Part shown: in pieces, positions 54,383 through 64,000 of the stretch
How the letters are laid out: each line of letters starts with the position of its first letter
How positions within the stretch are numbered: the stretch's first letter is position 1
NCBI GenBank assembly: GCA_021397835.1
Contig: JAJFZO010000863.1
Span: 1,674,001 to 1,738,000, forward strand
Direction of reading: 5' to 3'
Source of the DNA: Moringa oleifera
Lineage: Eukaryota > Streptophyta > Magnoliopsida > Brassicales > Moringaceae
DNA length: 64,000 bases
Made by a program: the position numbers and the translations under genes
The notes under the pieces: model-generated
Told to the model about the DNA's origin: nothing
Database searches by the model: none
What the model saw: only the letters and a program-made list of their open reading frames with translations

Positions 54383-57023
54383 TCCTGCAGAGAGAAAAAT
54401 CGAGTCAATCCGTTAACAGCACAACTCAAGGCTATATGTGGGACACAACTAGAACACAGATATTATAACTTCTTTTCTTCTCCCTGTAGAGAAAGACAGG
54501 TAAAATGGAGATAAAAATATGGTCTGACAACTGTAATGGAAGTCAATGTCAGACTTACAAACATTAGTCAGCAGTAGCTTCAATAACCCTACATATTGAT
54601 AGATTCCACATTTCGAGCAAAGATTCACTTGCATAATTGAATCTTCAGATCACAGGAAGGCATAATATCATATATTACCAATAATACATTGCACAATGCT
54701 GATGCTACATGTAAAAACAAGATTAATGTTGACAAGAAGAAAAGATTAAACAAAACATAATCGCTGACTACCAAGAGATTTTGCATTTTTAGGACATCAT
54801 GCAATCAATGATATATCAGACTCATAACAAACGTGTGAAATGTGTGTGAACGAGAATACCACAAGTAAGATGTATCATCAAGCAAATAAAATTCATGGTA
54901 TGTAGGCATGATACTTGAAAGATATTTACAGTTACAGTTAGCCGAGTGTTGACTGGCCTGTCCAGGTTCAGTTAGACTTAACTCCATATCATGAGTTGCT
55001 GTCCAACCAGGTTCATAAGCTTCAAGAAAACCAATTTTTGCTTTATTAGGAAGATCATGAGGATGAACAAATGGCACACCATGTGGCCACCCAATCTCCA
55101 TTCTTATATTGGCACATGGACTATCTAGTGCATGAACGTGACTCTCACACTCCTTCGGGTTACAGAACCTAAGTTTGATTCCCTTCTTATCAGCGATGTC
55201 CTGAACCCTCTCCTTGAGAACTCTCTGAGCCTCGAGCCTTAACCTCTTGGAAGGTGGCAGGGGTTTGCATCTTGAATTTGTCTTCCTCCTCCTCATCAAG
55301 GGCTTCATAGATCCTGTACCAGCATTTCATCGATCCAAGGACCTGCTGTTAAAAACTTCTCGCTAAGGGCTACTTGCACATAACAGAAACAATGATATTC
55401 CAACATCAACATGGTTGAGCAAGATATATTGATAAAAAACTCGAAGGATTATATCCATTCACAATCTTTTTTCCTTCTTATTCCCCCTTTTGGCACCAGA
55501 ATGTCAATTCAGTCACATACCCACTTGTCCAGTTAATGGCAAGATAAGATTATCTTATCATCATCCATGCATATGATTCAACTGCTTTTCTCCTATTAAT
55601 AATAATAACTAAATGAGAATAACCAACAAAGAAATATGTTGCAAATATTTCCTAGTCAGTATTTAATTATTTTAGGAGAAGGTTCATAAGATCAATAATA
55701 TACTCATTACAAACCGGAGCCTGAAAATATGTGATAAACACCTCAATGTTTTCCCAAATATGATGTGTATGTGACCAAAATGCTTAATGAACGGTCAACT
55801 AGCATATATGTCTGCGGAAAAAGTTTTACTGTGCGGTATGGGTATCCTACCTCAGCCAAGAAGACAGCTGAAGGTAATAGAAAACAATTAAAAAAAAAAG
55901 TTCACGCAAAAAAACATAAATAAACATAACATTTATGGTTAAGAACCTACAAATGGGCGTAATTGTAATGCCGCTTACCATCTTGGGCTGCAGGGAAATT
56001 GAAACTTTGGAAACTTTGCCTGTTGAAGAGTTGGTCGGTGGGATGAGATCTCTGCATGAAGTCATCAACTGGCACTGGAAGCTGGAACTGAGCTTCGACC
56101 CCATGACCAGCTGCTCTCATCTCTGAGCAATTGAGACTGGTCATCGATTTGGGCAAGAGTTTGAAAGCCAAAGAACATCGTCCATTCATGTTACCCTGCA
56201 TATTATTGATCTCGGTTCTGTGCAATGCAGGATTGACATAGCCTGCAGTTGCCTGGTAGAGCGCAAGTCCAGGGTATATGACAGCTTCTTGAGGACCGAG
56301 ATCCCCATCCACAAGAACCCATCGACCATGGAGGTCCCTAATGTGTAAGCCTGCCTTATCTGATTTGACGATAGATATCAGGCTCTTGTCAACCTGGTGC
56401 TCATGGTCAGGATACATGACTAATTGTCCATCCTCTTGGGCTGTTAAATTATGGTGATGTGCTCCCTGAAATGATGGCCTAGCATGACAACAAACAGACA
56501 ACACAGAGGATGATATTTCTCGATTTCTCAGAGGAACATTATCAAGTATCTCACTAAATGGGGAGCTGCGCAAGTTCAAGTAGAAGCTGATAGCATCCAG
56601 TATGTCCCGGGCTGCCTTACCAAGCAGAGCAAATATGTCCGGTAAACCTGCTGGAGGGAATTCCATTCCATTATTGGGCTCTATCGGAGTCAAGCCAGGT
56701 CTGTAATCATAAGTTTCCTGCCACAGTTGAGGATCTGTATAGTAGCCTGACGTCTTGCACCACTCACGTGAATCATTTGTATGAATCAGCTCTGCAGCTG
56801 GGAATGGTGCCCTTTGATGAAAGTAGAGACGAGCAGAATCCAGACCAGATCTTAAGAGAGCTCCATCACTTGCTGGAAACTGAATGATGGCAGCAGAATA
56901 TTGTGCAAGAGATTGTGACAAAGTTGAGACAGATAACTTATAAGAATCTGAAGGAAGTCCTTCAGAAGGTGCCAGATCAGTGAGCTTCACTCGACCCAAA
57001 GATGGCAGGCCATCGCCTGCCAT
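54383..57023 (-). CDS. 2-oxoglutarate/Fe(II) oxygenase-superfamily-like protein with basic C-terminal extension
   Basis: A plant-conserved protein with an isopenicillin N synthase-like double-stranded beta-helix; its substrate is unknown to me. Exons 57,023-55,979 and 55,313-54,930 join in phase. The last codon is completed as TGA across the next junction (54,384-54,383), giving about 476 aa. That end is less certain. The oxygenase part covers about residues 30-295, with AAIIQFP, SVLSVCCHARPSF, HEHQVDKSLISIV, GLHIRDLHGRWVLVDGDLG, VNPALHRTE and GRCSLAFKL. H268 and R282 match the distal His and the 2OG-binding Arg. The H-x-D motif is altered (H209-Q-V-D212). Residues about 350-476 are basic then Cys-bearing (PPSKRLRLEAQRVLKERVQD, FCNPKEC), resembling a nuclear signal. 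A 5' UTR intron (57,047-58,438) precedes the ATG. From memory, At3g12940 is of this type. Confidence 0.85.
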
Positions 57024-57045
57024 GAAATGCCCAGTGAGCCAGATA

Positions 57046-58560
57046 CCTAAACTTGAAAAGATGCAGGACACAAAGTCAGCACAGAAAAAGAGTTAACAAG
57101 TCAAAAGCCAAATATGCAAGCATCAAGTATTAAACCAGGCAACAACAGGGATGGTTGGGATGGAGTTACATTTGATAAGCATGAAATTTGTATTCACAGA
57201 GAACAAAGGCTTTTGCTGATAAAAATTATCACTAGGAGGACCTATAAAACTAATATGGTTTTTGAAGAGAAAAAAAGATAAGAAGCCCAACTTATGGAAT
57301 CAAAACTGCCTCCCTGAGTTTAGCATGAAGAGGTGGGTACACAAAGTGGCCCTCCCTTGGTGGGTTCTCAGTTTCAAAAAAGAGGGGGGGAAAAAAAAGA
57401 AAGAAAGATAAGATGCCCAAATTGCTTTAGCTACCTAGCAAGATACCAGAGAGGTATCCGTTTCAAATGATTTTAGGCCTATCGAAAATTTCCCTGTTTG
57501 CTCACTGTCCTATTCAGGATGATGAAATGACACTGAGAAGAATTAGAAATCCATGAATTGAAATCATTGAATATACCATATCATGGCAGAGGTAATAGCA
57601 AACACCCATGGATCAACAACTCTCATGTTTTAAGAAACACCTACAACTGCTCTTATTGGGACAAAGAAAAAAGGAACAAAAAGGAAATGCCTAGAACTGC
57701 AAATTGTGAACAGCCAAGTCCCACATTCCCTGGCAGACTTTGGAAGCAACATGACTATCTGTGTTTGTAGCTTCTCGGACAATGCAGAATCTTCCTAAAT
57801 ACCAAGGTGAATAACACAAATTGCACAGAATTCTCAAGCTTCCTGCAGTAGCTCCTTGCTAATGAAATGGCCACATCTAGTTAGAAATATGATTTCATTG
57901 TCAATCCATGTAAACCAACATGGTTACCCTTGAATTTTAACTACACCCATATGCAACTGAGAAGTCGATGGATCCTGTCTTCGACCATTATAGTACTTGA
58001 AGATACAATCAAAGCCGAAGCCCCACTAGCACGACGTTGTAATAATTTCTTCAACCAACTGAATGAAAGCAGCTGTCAAACTTTCAATGCCCATAATTAT
58101 GGAGTGGAAACACGACTACAAAACCTAAGCAATGTTTGGAAGTCAAACCTCTAACTAAATGGAATTAATTCAATATCAGATTCTGCAAAATAAATGGGGA
58201 AAAAAGGACACTGAAACCCGAGAAGGCTTCCTCTCAGGATTAACCTAACCCTAGAAACGTAAAGAGAGTCCTTCAAATTGGGACCAAAATCTAGCTTTTG
58301 AATCGAAGCGCAAAGGTAGAGGTTGGAATTACTTTCATGTACCTCATACATCAAGAGCCATTTATCAATCGTTTTGCTCCGACAAACTTTCAAACAATGA
58401 ACTAAGAGCAAGCAAGCGAAGAAAAGATGAAAACGCACCTTGGCTTTCAGGGTTAATCTTGTCGGAATTTTACTGACAAGCAGATGAAGGAGAGAACAGA
58501 GACAGAAAGGGAGGAAAAGCTCCGTTCTTTAGGATGAAAAATGACAAACGAAGAAAGCGC
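57046..58560 (-). other. 5' UTR exon and leader intron of the 2OG-oxygenase-like gene
   Basis: On the minus strand a GTTTAG acceptor opens at 57,046 just upstream of the ATG at 57,023. A CCAAG|GTGCG donor lies at 58,438/58,439. The non-coding first exon would be about 58,439-58,560. The intron of about 1.39 kb contains only unrecognisable short open frames. Confidence 0.55.
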
Positions 58561-58893
58561 TAAAGTTTTTCCTTTGGATTCGTATCACGGAAGAGGAAAG
58601 GGGTCGAAAATATGTTGCAACATAGTATAATGTTATCTTTTGGAAATTAAAAAAGTTAAATTAATTAATAATATTTTGGAAAATTCAGACAATTTATTTA
58701 ATATCTCTATTTTTGGGTTTTTTTATAAAGATAATATAATTCTATTTAGTTAGTAGATTAGATGCATACTATGTACAACGAGAAGTTGAGGAAGGAAATA
58801 AAATTAATTAGACTATCTTAAACATAATGCATGACATTATTTGTTGAAGTTTTTTTTCATAGCAAAATGACAATGAATAAGTTAATACGGTCA

Positions 58894-59543
58894 TGTTTTG
58901 GGTAGACTTTGATAAGTTGGCAAAGAGGTAAGAGGTGTCAAGTGTTTGATCATTTTTGGTCATGTCAATATAATAAAATTAACTGCCTATATACGAGGTC
59001 ATGCATTCAGTTCTAAAGTTAGAGTGCGAGAGAGAAAGAGAAAAATGAGGGAGCAAACCGAGAGCTTTGGGATCGGTTTTATAATTTAGCTATAATCAAC
59101 TTTGTCTGTGATCTTTTCTTAACAAGATTGAATGATATGGTGACAAATTGGAGTTCAAGAAATTGTAATATGGACTAATTTTTTGATTAGTCGATTTGTT
59201 GAATCTTTTGTTTGATGAGATTTTAATGTGAATATAAGTTTTGCATCAAATTACATTAATTTAACTATTTTTATGTGTGTATATTGCGGATTACTAGTTT
59301 TACAATTTCTATATATGCTCTACTTAGTTACTAATTGCTAACTGGTTTTGGATGATTACATACTATTGATGACTACTTTAATAGAGTTGAAGAGAGTTGC
59401 TATTAAAGTGCCAAATAGATTCGGTGATTATACAAGATCTATTCAGACAAATCTGGCAATTACATCAGGTCTTATTAACTGATTTGAAAATTAAGGTAGG
59501 TTTGTAATTTTTAAACTTAATTCAATTTGCAAGTGGCCTAACA
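58894..59543 (+). repeat. Probable 5' LTR of copia-2
   Basis: It begins TGTTTTGGGTAGAC and ends with CA two bases before a tRNA-Met-type primer site. About 100 bp into the block GA-rich sequence resembles a leader. Its first ~55 bases resemble the last ~55 bases of the window (63,945-64,000), as expected if those are the start of the 3' LTR. Boundaries are estimated. Confidence 0.6.
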
Positions 59544-59544
59544 A

Positions 59545-59557
59545 TGGTATTAAAGCC
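59545..59557 (+). other. tRNA-Met primer-binding site of copia-2
   Basis: TGGTATTAAAGCC differs at two positions from the standard plant retrotransposon PBS TGGTATCAGAGCC. It lies directly after the proposed 5' LTR. Confidence 0.65.
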
Positions 59558-59899
59558 TGATAAATAATTCTAGAATTTAACCTTAAAACAAGTCTTCAAA
59601 TTTTGATAATCCATAAACATTAAAGCTAGGATGATGTTTTCTTCGAATGAGATATAAAGTAGGGAATATGCATGGAAGCAACGATATTAGATTGTAGAAT
59701 ATCAAAATGCTTGGTTGATTAGGAAATCTAAGACTAATTGCTGCTTTTGGTGGAGAAAGCAAGTATCTATAGCCTTTCTTTGGAGTAGAAAGCAAAATTA
59801 ATAGAGAAGGTTGACAACACTCTTATACTAAGCTTTAGTAATAAGGAAGGTTATTAAGCAACTTATAGTTGTAGAAATGTCGCTCAATCTAGCAAACTT

Positions 59900-61925
59900 A
59901 TACATGAAAAAAACTGTCTTCTCCTTCAAGATGAGTGAGGGAACATCTTTTCAATTTTATTAGATGAGCTTCATGTCGCGTCTTGATTTAAGAAATATCA
60001 TGATCGATTATCTAGAAAATGAAGACAAGATTATTATGGAGAATTTAAGTGGCAAGAAGCTAAAGACACTGAGGACAGATAATGGCTTAGAGTTCTGCAG
60101 TTCAAACTTTGAATAATTGTGTAAAAAGGCTAAGATTTTGAGATATAAGATAGTGAAAAGACACTCCGCAACAGAATGGGGTGGTTTAAAGAATGAACCG
60201 CACTTTAATGGAAAAAATAAGGTGCATGTTCTTCCCTTTCGAGTTGAGCAAGAGCTTTTTGGGCAAGGTTGTGATGAAAATAGCATACTTGATTAATAGG
60301 TATCCAATAAAGGCTATCAACCTTAAAACTCCAAAAAAGCTGTGGACAAGAAAGTCACCTAGCTTGAGCCACCTTAGGGTCTTTGGTTGTGTTGCTTATG
60401 CACATCAAAGAGAGGGTAAATTGGATGTCAGGTTAGTGAAAAAGATCCCATGGATATCTTGAGGAGGTAAAGGGCTACAAGCTTTGTGTTAAGCAGGAAG
60501 CTATAAGACTGTAATAAGTAGAAATGTGGCGTTTGATGAGGAATCACTCTTTGCAACTCCTCAAAAGGCTTTTGCTGACTTGAGAAATCTAAAAAAATTT
60601 CAAAAGGGCTTGAGAGAGTTGGAATTTAAGTGGAGTCATTCAATAAGTCAAATGAGTCTAATCTTATTTTAGATCAAAATCAAATCAATAGTTCTTGATA
60701 GAGCCAAGCTGTGGTAGATTTTGGGTTTAATAGGCTGAATTCAAATGATTTGAGCAATCAAGCAGTTATTATTAAGAAGGGACAAGATTAGAAGGATTAT
60801 AAGACCTCTTAAGAGGTTTTAACAAGATGACATATACATTAGCTTCGCACAAGAAGAGAATCTCACAACATATGCATTCAACTCTATAAAGCAATGTGTA
60901 GGTTTGGAGTCCACTAGCTTATTCAAGTTATGTCAATCCTTATAGTAACTAAAAGGCTAGAGACAATAAAAAAAAAGATACAATCTCTTATTGAAAGCCA
61001 TATTAAAGATATTGTAAGGAGACCTATAGAGTAGAAAGTATCAGATTGCAGATGGATCTTATAAAATCAAAGAGGTTAAAACCCTTAATTTTATAAGATT
61101 TAAATCTATGTTTATGGCAAAGGGATTCACTCAAAGGGAGGATATTGTTCATGAGGATATTCTTCCCTATGATGAAGTATGAGCCAATCAAAGGGGTGCC
61201 TGCCAGAGCAACATTGGAAGGTTTGAAGTTAAAACATATAGATGTCAAGATTGCCTTTCAACATGGGAGGCTGAATGGGACCATTTTCATGAAACAACCA
61301 TAGTACTTCTTGGTGAACAACCAGGAACATAATATATACATCCTAAAGAAGTCTCTATATGGTCTCAAGCAATCTCCAAGGTAAATAGTATTAAAGATTT
61401 AATTCATACATGCTACGAGAAGGTTTCAATGAAAGTAACTTTAATGCTTGCATGTATCTCAAGGCAACAGGAAATGAAAGTGCAATTATTTTACTCTTGT
61501 ATATTGATGACGTATTGATCACTAGTAGAAGTATGAATCAAATGATTCTTGTAAAGAAAATGGTAACGAAAGAGTTTGAAATAAAAGATATAGAACCAGC
61601 TAAGAAGATCTTAGATGTAAGCATCCTTAGAAACAGGTTTAAGAATGTTTGAAGCTTAGTCAATAGCATTATTGTAAAAGGTTACTTACCAAATTCTATA
61701 TGGATTAAGTTAAGGAGATTAGCATTCCTTTGAGAGCTCAGTTCAAGTTGTCAGCTAAATGTTCACCAAGAAATGAAGGAAAAAAAAAAAAAAGATGTCC
61801 ACTGTGTCTTACTTAAGTGCAACAAGCTTTATAATGAACTCTATGATCTGCAAAGATCTGATTTAGCTTATCTTATTAACATATTGAGCAAGTACATCGC
61901 AAACCCAAAAAGGAAGCATTAGTTG
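59900..61925 (+). pseudogene. Degenerate Ty1-copia retrotransposon (copia-2): integrase, RT and part of RNase H
   Basis: The plus strand reads, over frameshifts and stops, as a copia polyprotein. Integrase includes KLKTLRTDNGLEFCSSNFE near 60,058, then in a shifted frame MNRTLMEKIRCMFFPFELSKS, AYLINRYPIKAINLKTPKKLW and HLRVFGCVAYAHQREGKLDV (60,193-60,462). RT includes YKIKEV, FMAKGFTQRED near 61,110, and ESAIILLLYIDDVLITSRSM at about 61,470-61,530. RNase H starts (DLAYLINILSKYIANPKRKH) near 61,860 and is then interrupted at about 61,925. Gag is not recognisable between the PBS and integrase. Multiple stops show the copy is inactive. Confidence 0.85.
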
Positions 61926-61926
61926 A

Positions 61927-62470
61927 TTAGGGATGTAAATGAGGTAAGGTGATGACGAGGATACCTTATTTATTCTTATCCTTGTTTATGAATTTATTCT
62001 TCATCCACTTTTCATTCTCTATTTAGCAAAAGCGTGGATGAGGACGAAAAATCCTTATTCTGAAAACAGAAAAGAGGAATTTTCATTCGTCTTTTTACAT
62101 CATTTATTTATTTATATTTTTTAGAAAACTATTTAGTTTAATTTTTTTAAACTGTATTGAATTTGAATATATATAAGTTAAAATTTATTTTAGTTTTAAG
62201 TTTAATTTAAGTAAATTTAAGTTTAAATTAAATTTAATTTAGAATCAAGTTGAATTTAATCTAAATATAGATTTTAAATTATATATACATACATAATAAA
62301 AATATTAAACTAGGCTCATTTAGGGTTAGGGATGGGGTAAAGAACATAGTCTCATCCCCATTTAAAACAACCCAGGGAATCCTCATCTTGGTCCTTGTTC
62401 CTATATCCGCCTTGTTAGGGATGAATTCGTATGGAACTTCACCTTCGATGGAACAAATTGACATCCTTAT
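61927..62470. mobile_element. Inserted repeat of about 0.54 kb with imperfect terminal inverted repeats
   Basis: TAGGGATGTAAATGAG near the left end pairs with the reverse complement of the right end, TAAGGATGTCAATTTG. The inside contains a run of TTTAATTTAAGTAAATTTAAG type. It sits exactly where the copia-2 RNase H reading stops. No coding content. Confidence 0.5.
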
Positions 62471-63640
62471 GGTGTCAAATGACTAATGAGGTATGTGAAG
62501 AACACCCTTGATCGTGGACTAGTTTATGGTTATAGACAGTTAAAAATGATAAAAGTTAAAAAATTTTAAAGAAACAAAGTAGGTGCAGAACACTACTCTG
62601 CTCTACCAGACAGCCTAGTACAACTTCCTTCTTTTTTATTTACTGGGCAAGTTCTTGATAGAGAGAATATTAATCTCATAAATTAGGGATGACCACTACC
62701 CCTCATATGCATGAAGAGCAGTATAAAAAGGGATGAAAGATTTGAGAGAGGATATTGATAGGAAGGAGGAGCAAAGATAGGAAGAAAGAAAATAAAAAAA
62801 AGAAGAAACCATAGTGCAGAGAAAAGGGAGGAAGAAAAGAAGAGAAGGATAGAGGAGAATATGATATCAAAGAGATAAGAAAAGAGGAGAAGTCACCGAT
62901 TCAAGGTAAGTCTTCATCTTTTTTTTTTTTTTTTTTGAAAATGATTGCATTGACGAAGGTTTGTATTTCAATTGAAAGAAATTATGAAGATTTTAATAAA
63001 AATAAAAATTTTTAAATATGAAACAATAAATAAAATTTAGAAATATCGATGGTAATAATTATTTTTTATACTTTAAAAAATAATTTTATATCACATATAA
63101 GTAACATTTTATAACATATTTTTTAAATTTATAATTGTTTAGAATGAGGATAGTGGGGCACTAATATTTTTTCACTCTCAATCAATTCTGAAACTTAATT
63201 TTGATTTTGCAGACCTAATTTATTATTTTAATAATTTAGATATAAGTTTAAAAATAATTAAATTAAATAAATTTTATTTAAGTGACTATTCACACTCATA
63301 ACAATTAGTGATAATTTTATATTATTTTAATTAAAAAAATAAAATAAAAATTGATTGTTTCACATCGTAATTACATTGCAATAATAACAAAATAAAATAA
63401 CATATACTCATTGGATATGTAGATTCTAACGGTACAAAAAATAAAAATAAAGTATTTTAATATAGTGGCTACTGCTTGAGCTAGAGAACACAACTACAAT
63501 TAGTCATTGTATTATATTTAAAAAAAAAAAAATAGGGTGACCTTTATTGAAGGTTTCAAAAACATAATTGTCAGGAGTTGCTAAACGAGCTTAAATTTCC
63601 AGCTTTTGAGTTGAAAGTCTTCGGTAGTTTTTAATCAGCA
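62471..63640. other. Further inserted or unidentified DNA inside copia-2
   Basis: AT-rich DNA between the inserted repeat and the resumed copia-2 C-terminus. A TATAAAAAG box at 62,722-62,730 is followed by a purine-rich leader (GA-rich to about 62,890) and a CAAG|GTAAGT donor at 62,905/62,906, so a promoter plus non-coding first exon, or an LTR of another element, is possible. No protein was recognised. Confidence 0.35.
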
Positions 63641-63944
63641 ATCCAATTTTGCAGGAATCATGTTTTCCATAAGAGATATGCAAAGATTTTGATGTGAAGA
63701 ACCATTTTGTAAAGAAAATTATTAGAGATGGGATTATTGTACTCGAAGAGGTAATATAGAAGACAATGCCTCTGTATTGCTACGGAGAAGTGCCTTCAGC
63801 TTCTGGGCGTGGAAGCTTAACTTTGCTTCGAAATGATTGGATCAATTTTGAGTAAGAGAGGCTGCAATCTGCTGAGATCGTCAGTTGCTAGTTGAAGTCT
63901 GTTTCTAGCAACAGAACAAAACGATAGTGAGTAAGCTGATGCAA
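63641..63944 (+). pseudogene. C-terminal RNase H tail of copia-2, resumed after the insertion
   Basis: FDVKNHFVKKIIRDGIIVLEEV at about 63,690-63,756 matches the copia C-terminal block that normally reads H-V-K-x-H-F-V-R-E-x-I. A shifted continuation resembles the ENPAD-LTK region. A stop and frameshift follow at once. The middle of RNase H is missing or lies unrecognised in the insertion. Confidence 0.7.
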
Positions 63945-64000
63945 TGTCGATTTGGGTAAGTGACTTTTGTGAGATGGCAAGGAGGTGGCTGGTGTCAAAA
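63945..64000 (+). repeat. Start of the probable 3' LTR of copia-2, cut by the window end
   Basis: It shares TTTGGGTA, then GACTTT-like, then TGGCAA.GAGGT and GGTGTCAA in order with the first bases of the proposed 5' LTR at 58,894. Confidence 0.5.

Overview
The window is nuclear DNA of a flowering plant, most likely a woody eudicot. The basis is split genes with GT-AG introns, plant-specific families (PORR, BOI-related RING, CYSTM, chloroplast Iojap), AT-rich intergenic DNA, and several decayed Ty1-copia and Ty3-gypsy retroelements. I cannot name the species. No bacterial operons, CRISPR arrays, rRNA or tRNA genes were found.

Left block (1-15,210), genes: a 15-exon minus-strand ALG1/TURAN mannosyltransferase gene lies head to head with a 5-exon plus-strand REV7/MAD2L2 gene, and their start codons are about 1.1 kb apart. 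A foldback element of about 0.7 kb follows, then an intronless PORR-domain organelle RNA-binding gene.

Middle block (about 15,900-32,900), repeats: a degenerate Ty1-copia element with a deleted integrase core runs into a CACTA-like terminus. Next comes a degenerate Ty3-gypsy pol with internal RT deletions. After it lie a 46-bp tandem array, a decayed antisense coiled-coil ORF, a 978-bp element with short terminal inverted repeats, and very AT-rich DNA. From 32,900 to 41,000 the sequence is largely unique but without recognisable genes.

Right block (41,015-58,560), genes: a minus-strand BOI-related RING E3 ligase gene (3 exons) has four G-boxes upstream. A small CYSTM gene (3 exons, plus) and a chloroplast Iojap/RsfS gene (5 exons, plus) follow. 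Converging on them is a minus-strand 2OG-Fe(II)-oxygenase-like gene. From memory, BRG3, Iojap and a 2OG oxygenase sit side by side in Arabidopsis (At3g12920-12940), and TURAN and REV7 are near neighbours (At1g16570/16590). The window therefore appears to keep two blocks of ancient microsynteny separated by repeats.

Right edge (58,894-64,000): a second Ty1-copia element with a probable 5' LTR, a tRNA-Met-type primer site, frameshifted integrase/RT/RNase H, an insertion of other repeats inside RNase H, and what looks like the start of its 3' LTR at the window end.

The genes belong to separate housekeeping or signalling tasks (N-glycosylation, translesion synthesis, organelle RNA processing, ubiquitination, stress, plastid ribosomes) and do not form one pathway. 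I found no convincing new biological system. The most useful leads are a near-perfect 30-bp hairpin in a REV7 intron, a duplicated decoy splice acceptor in TURAN, an altered metal-ligand motif in the oxygenase-like protein, and the structured repeats.
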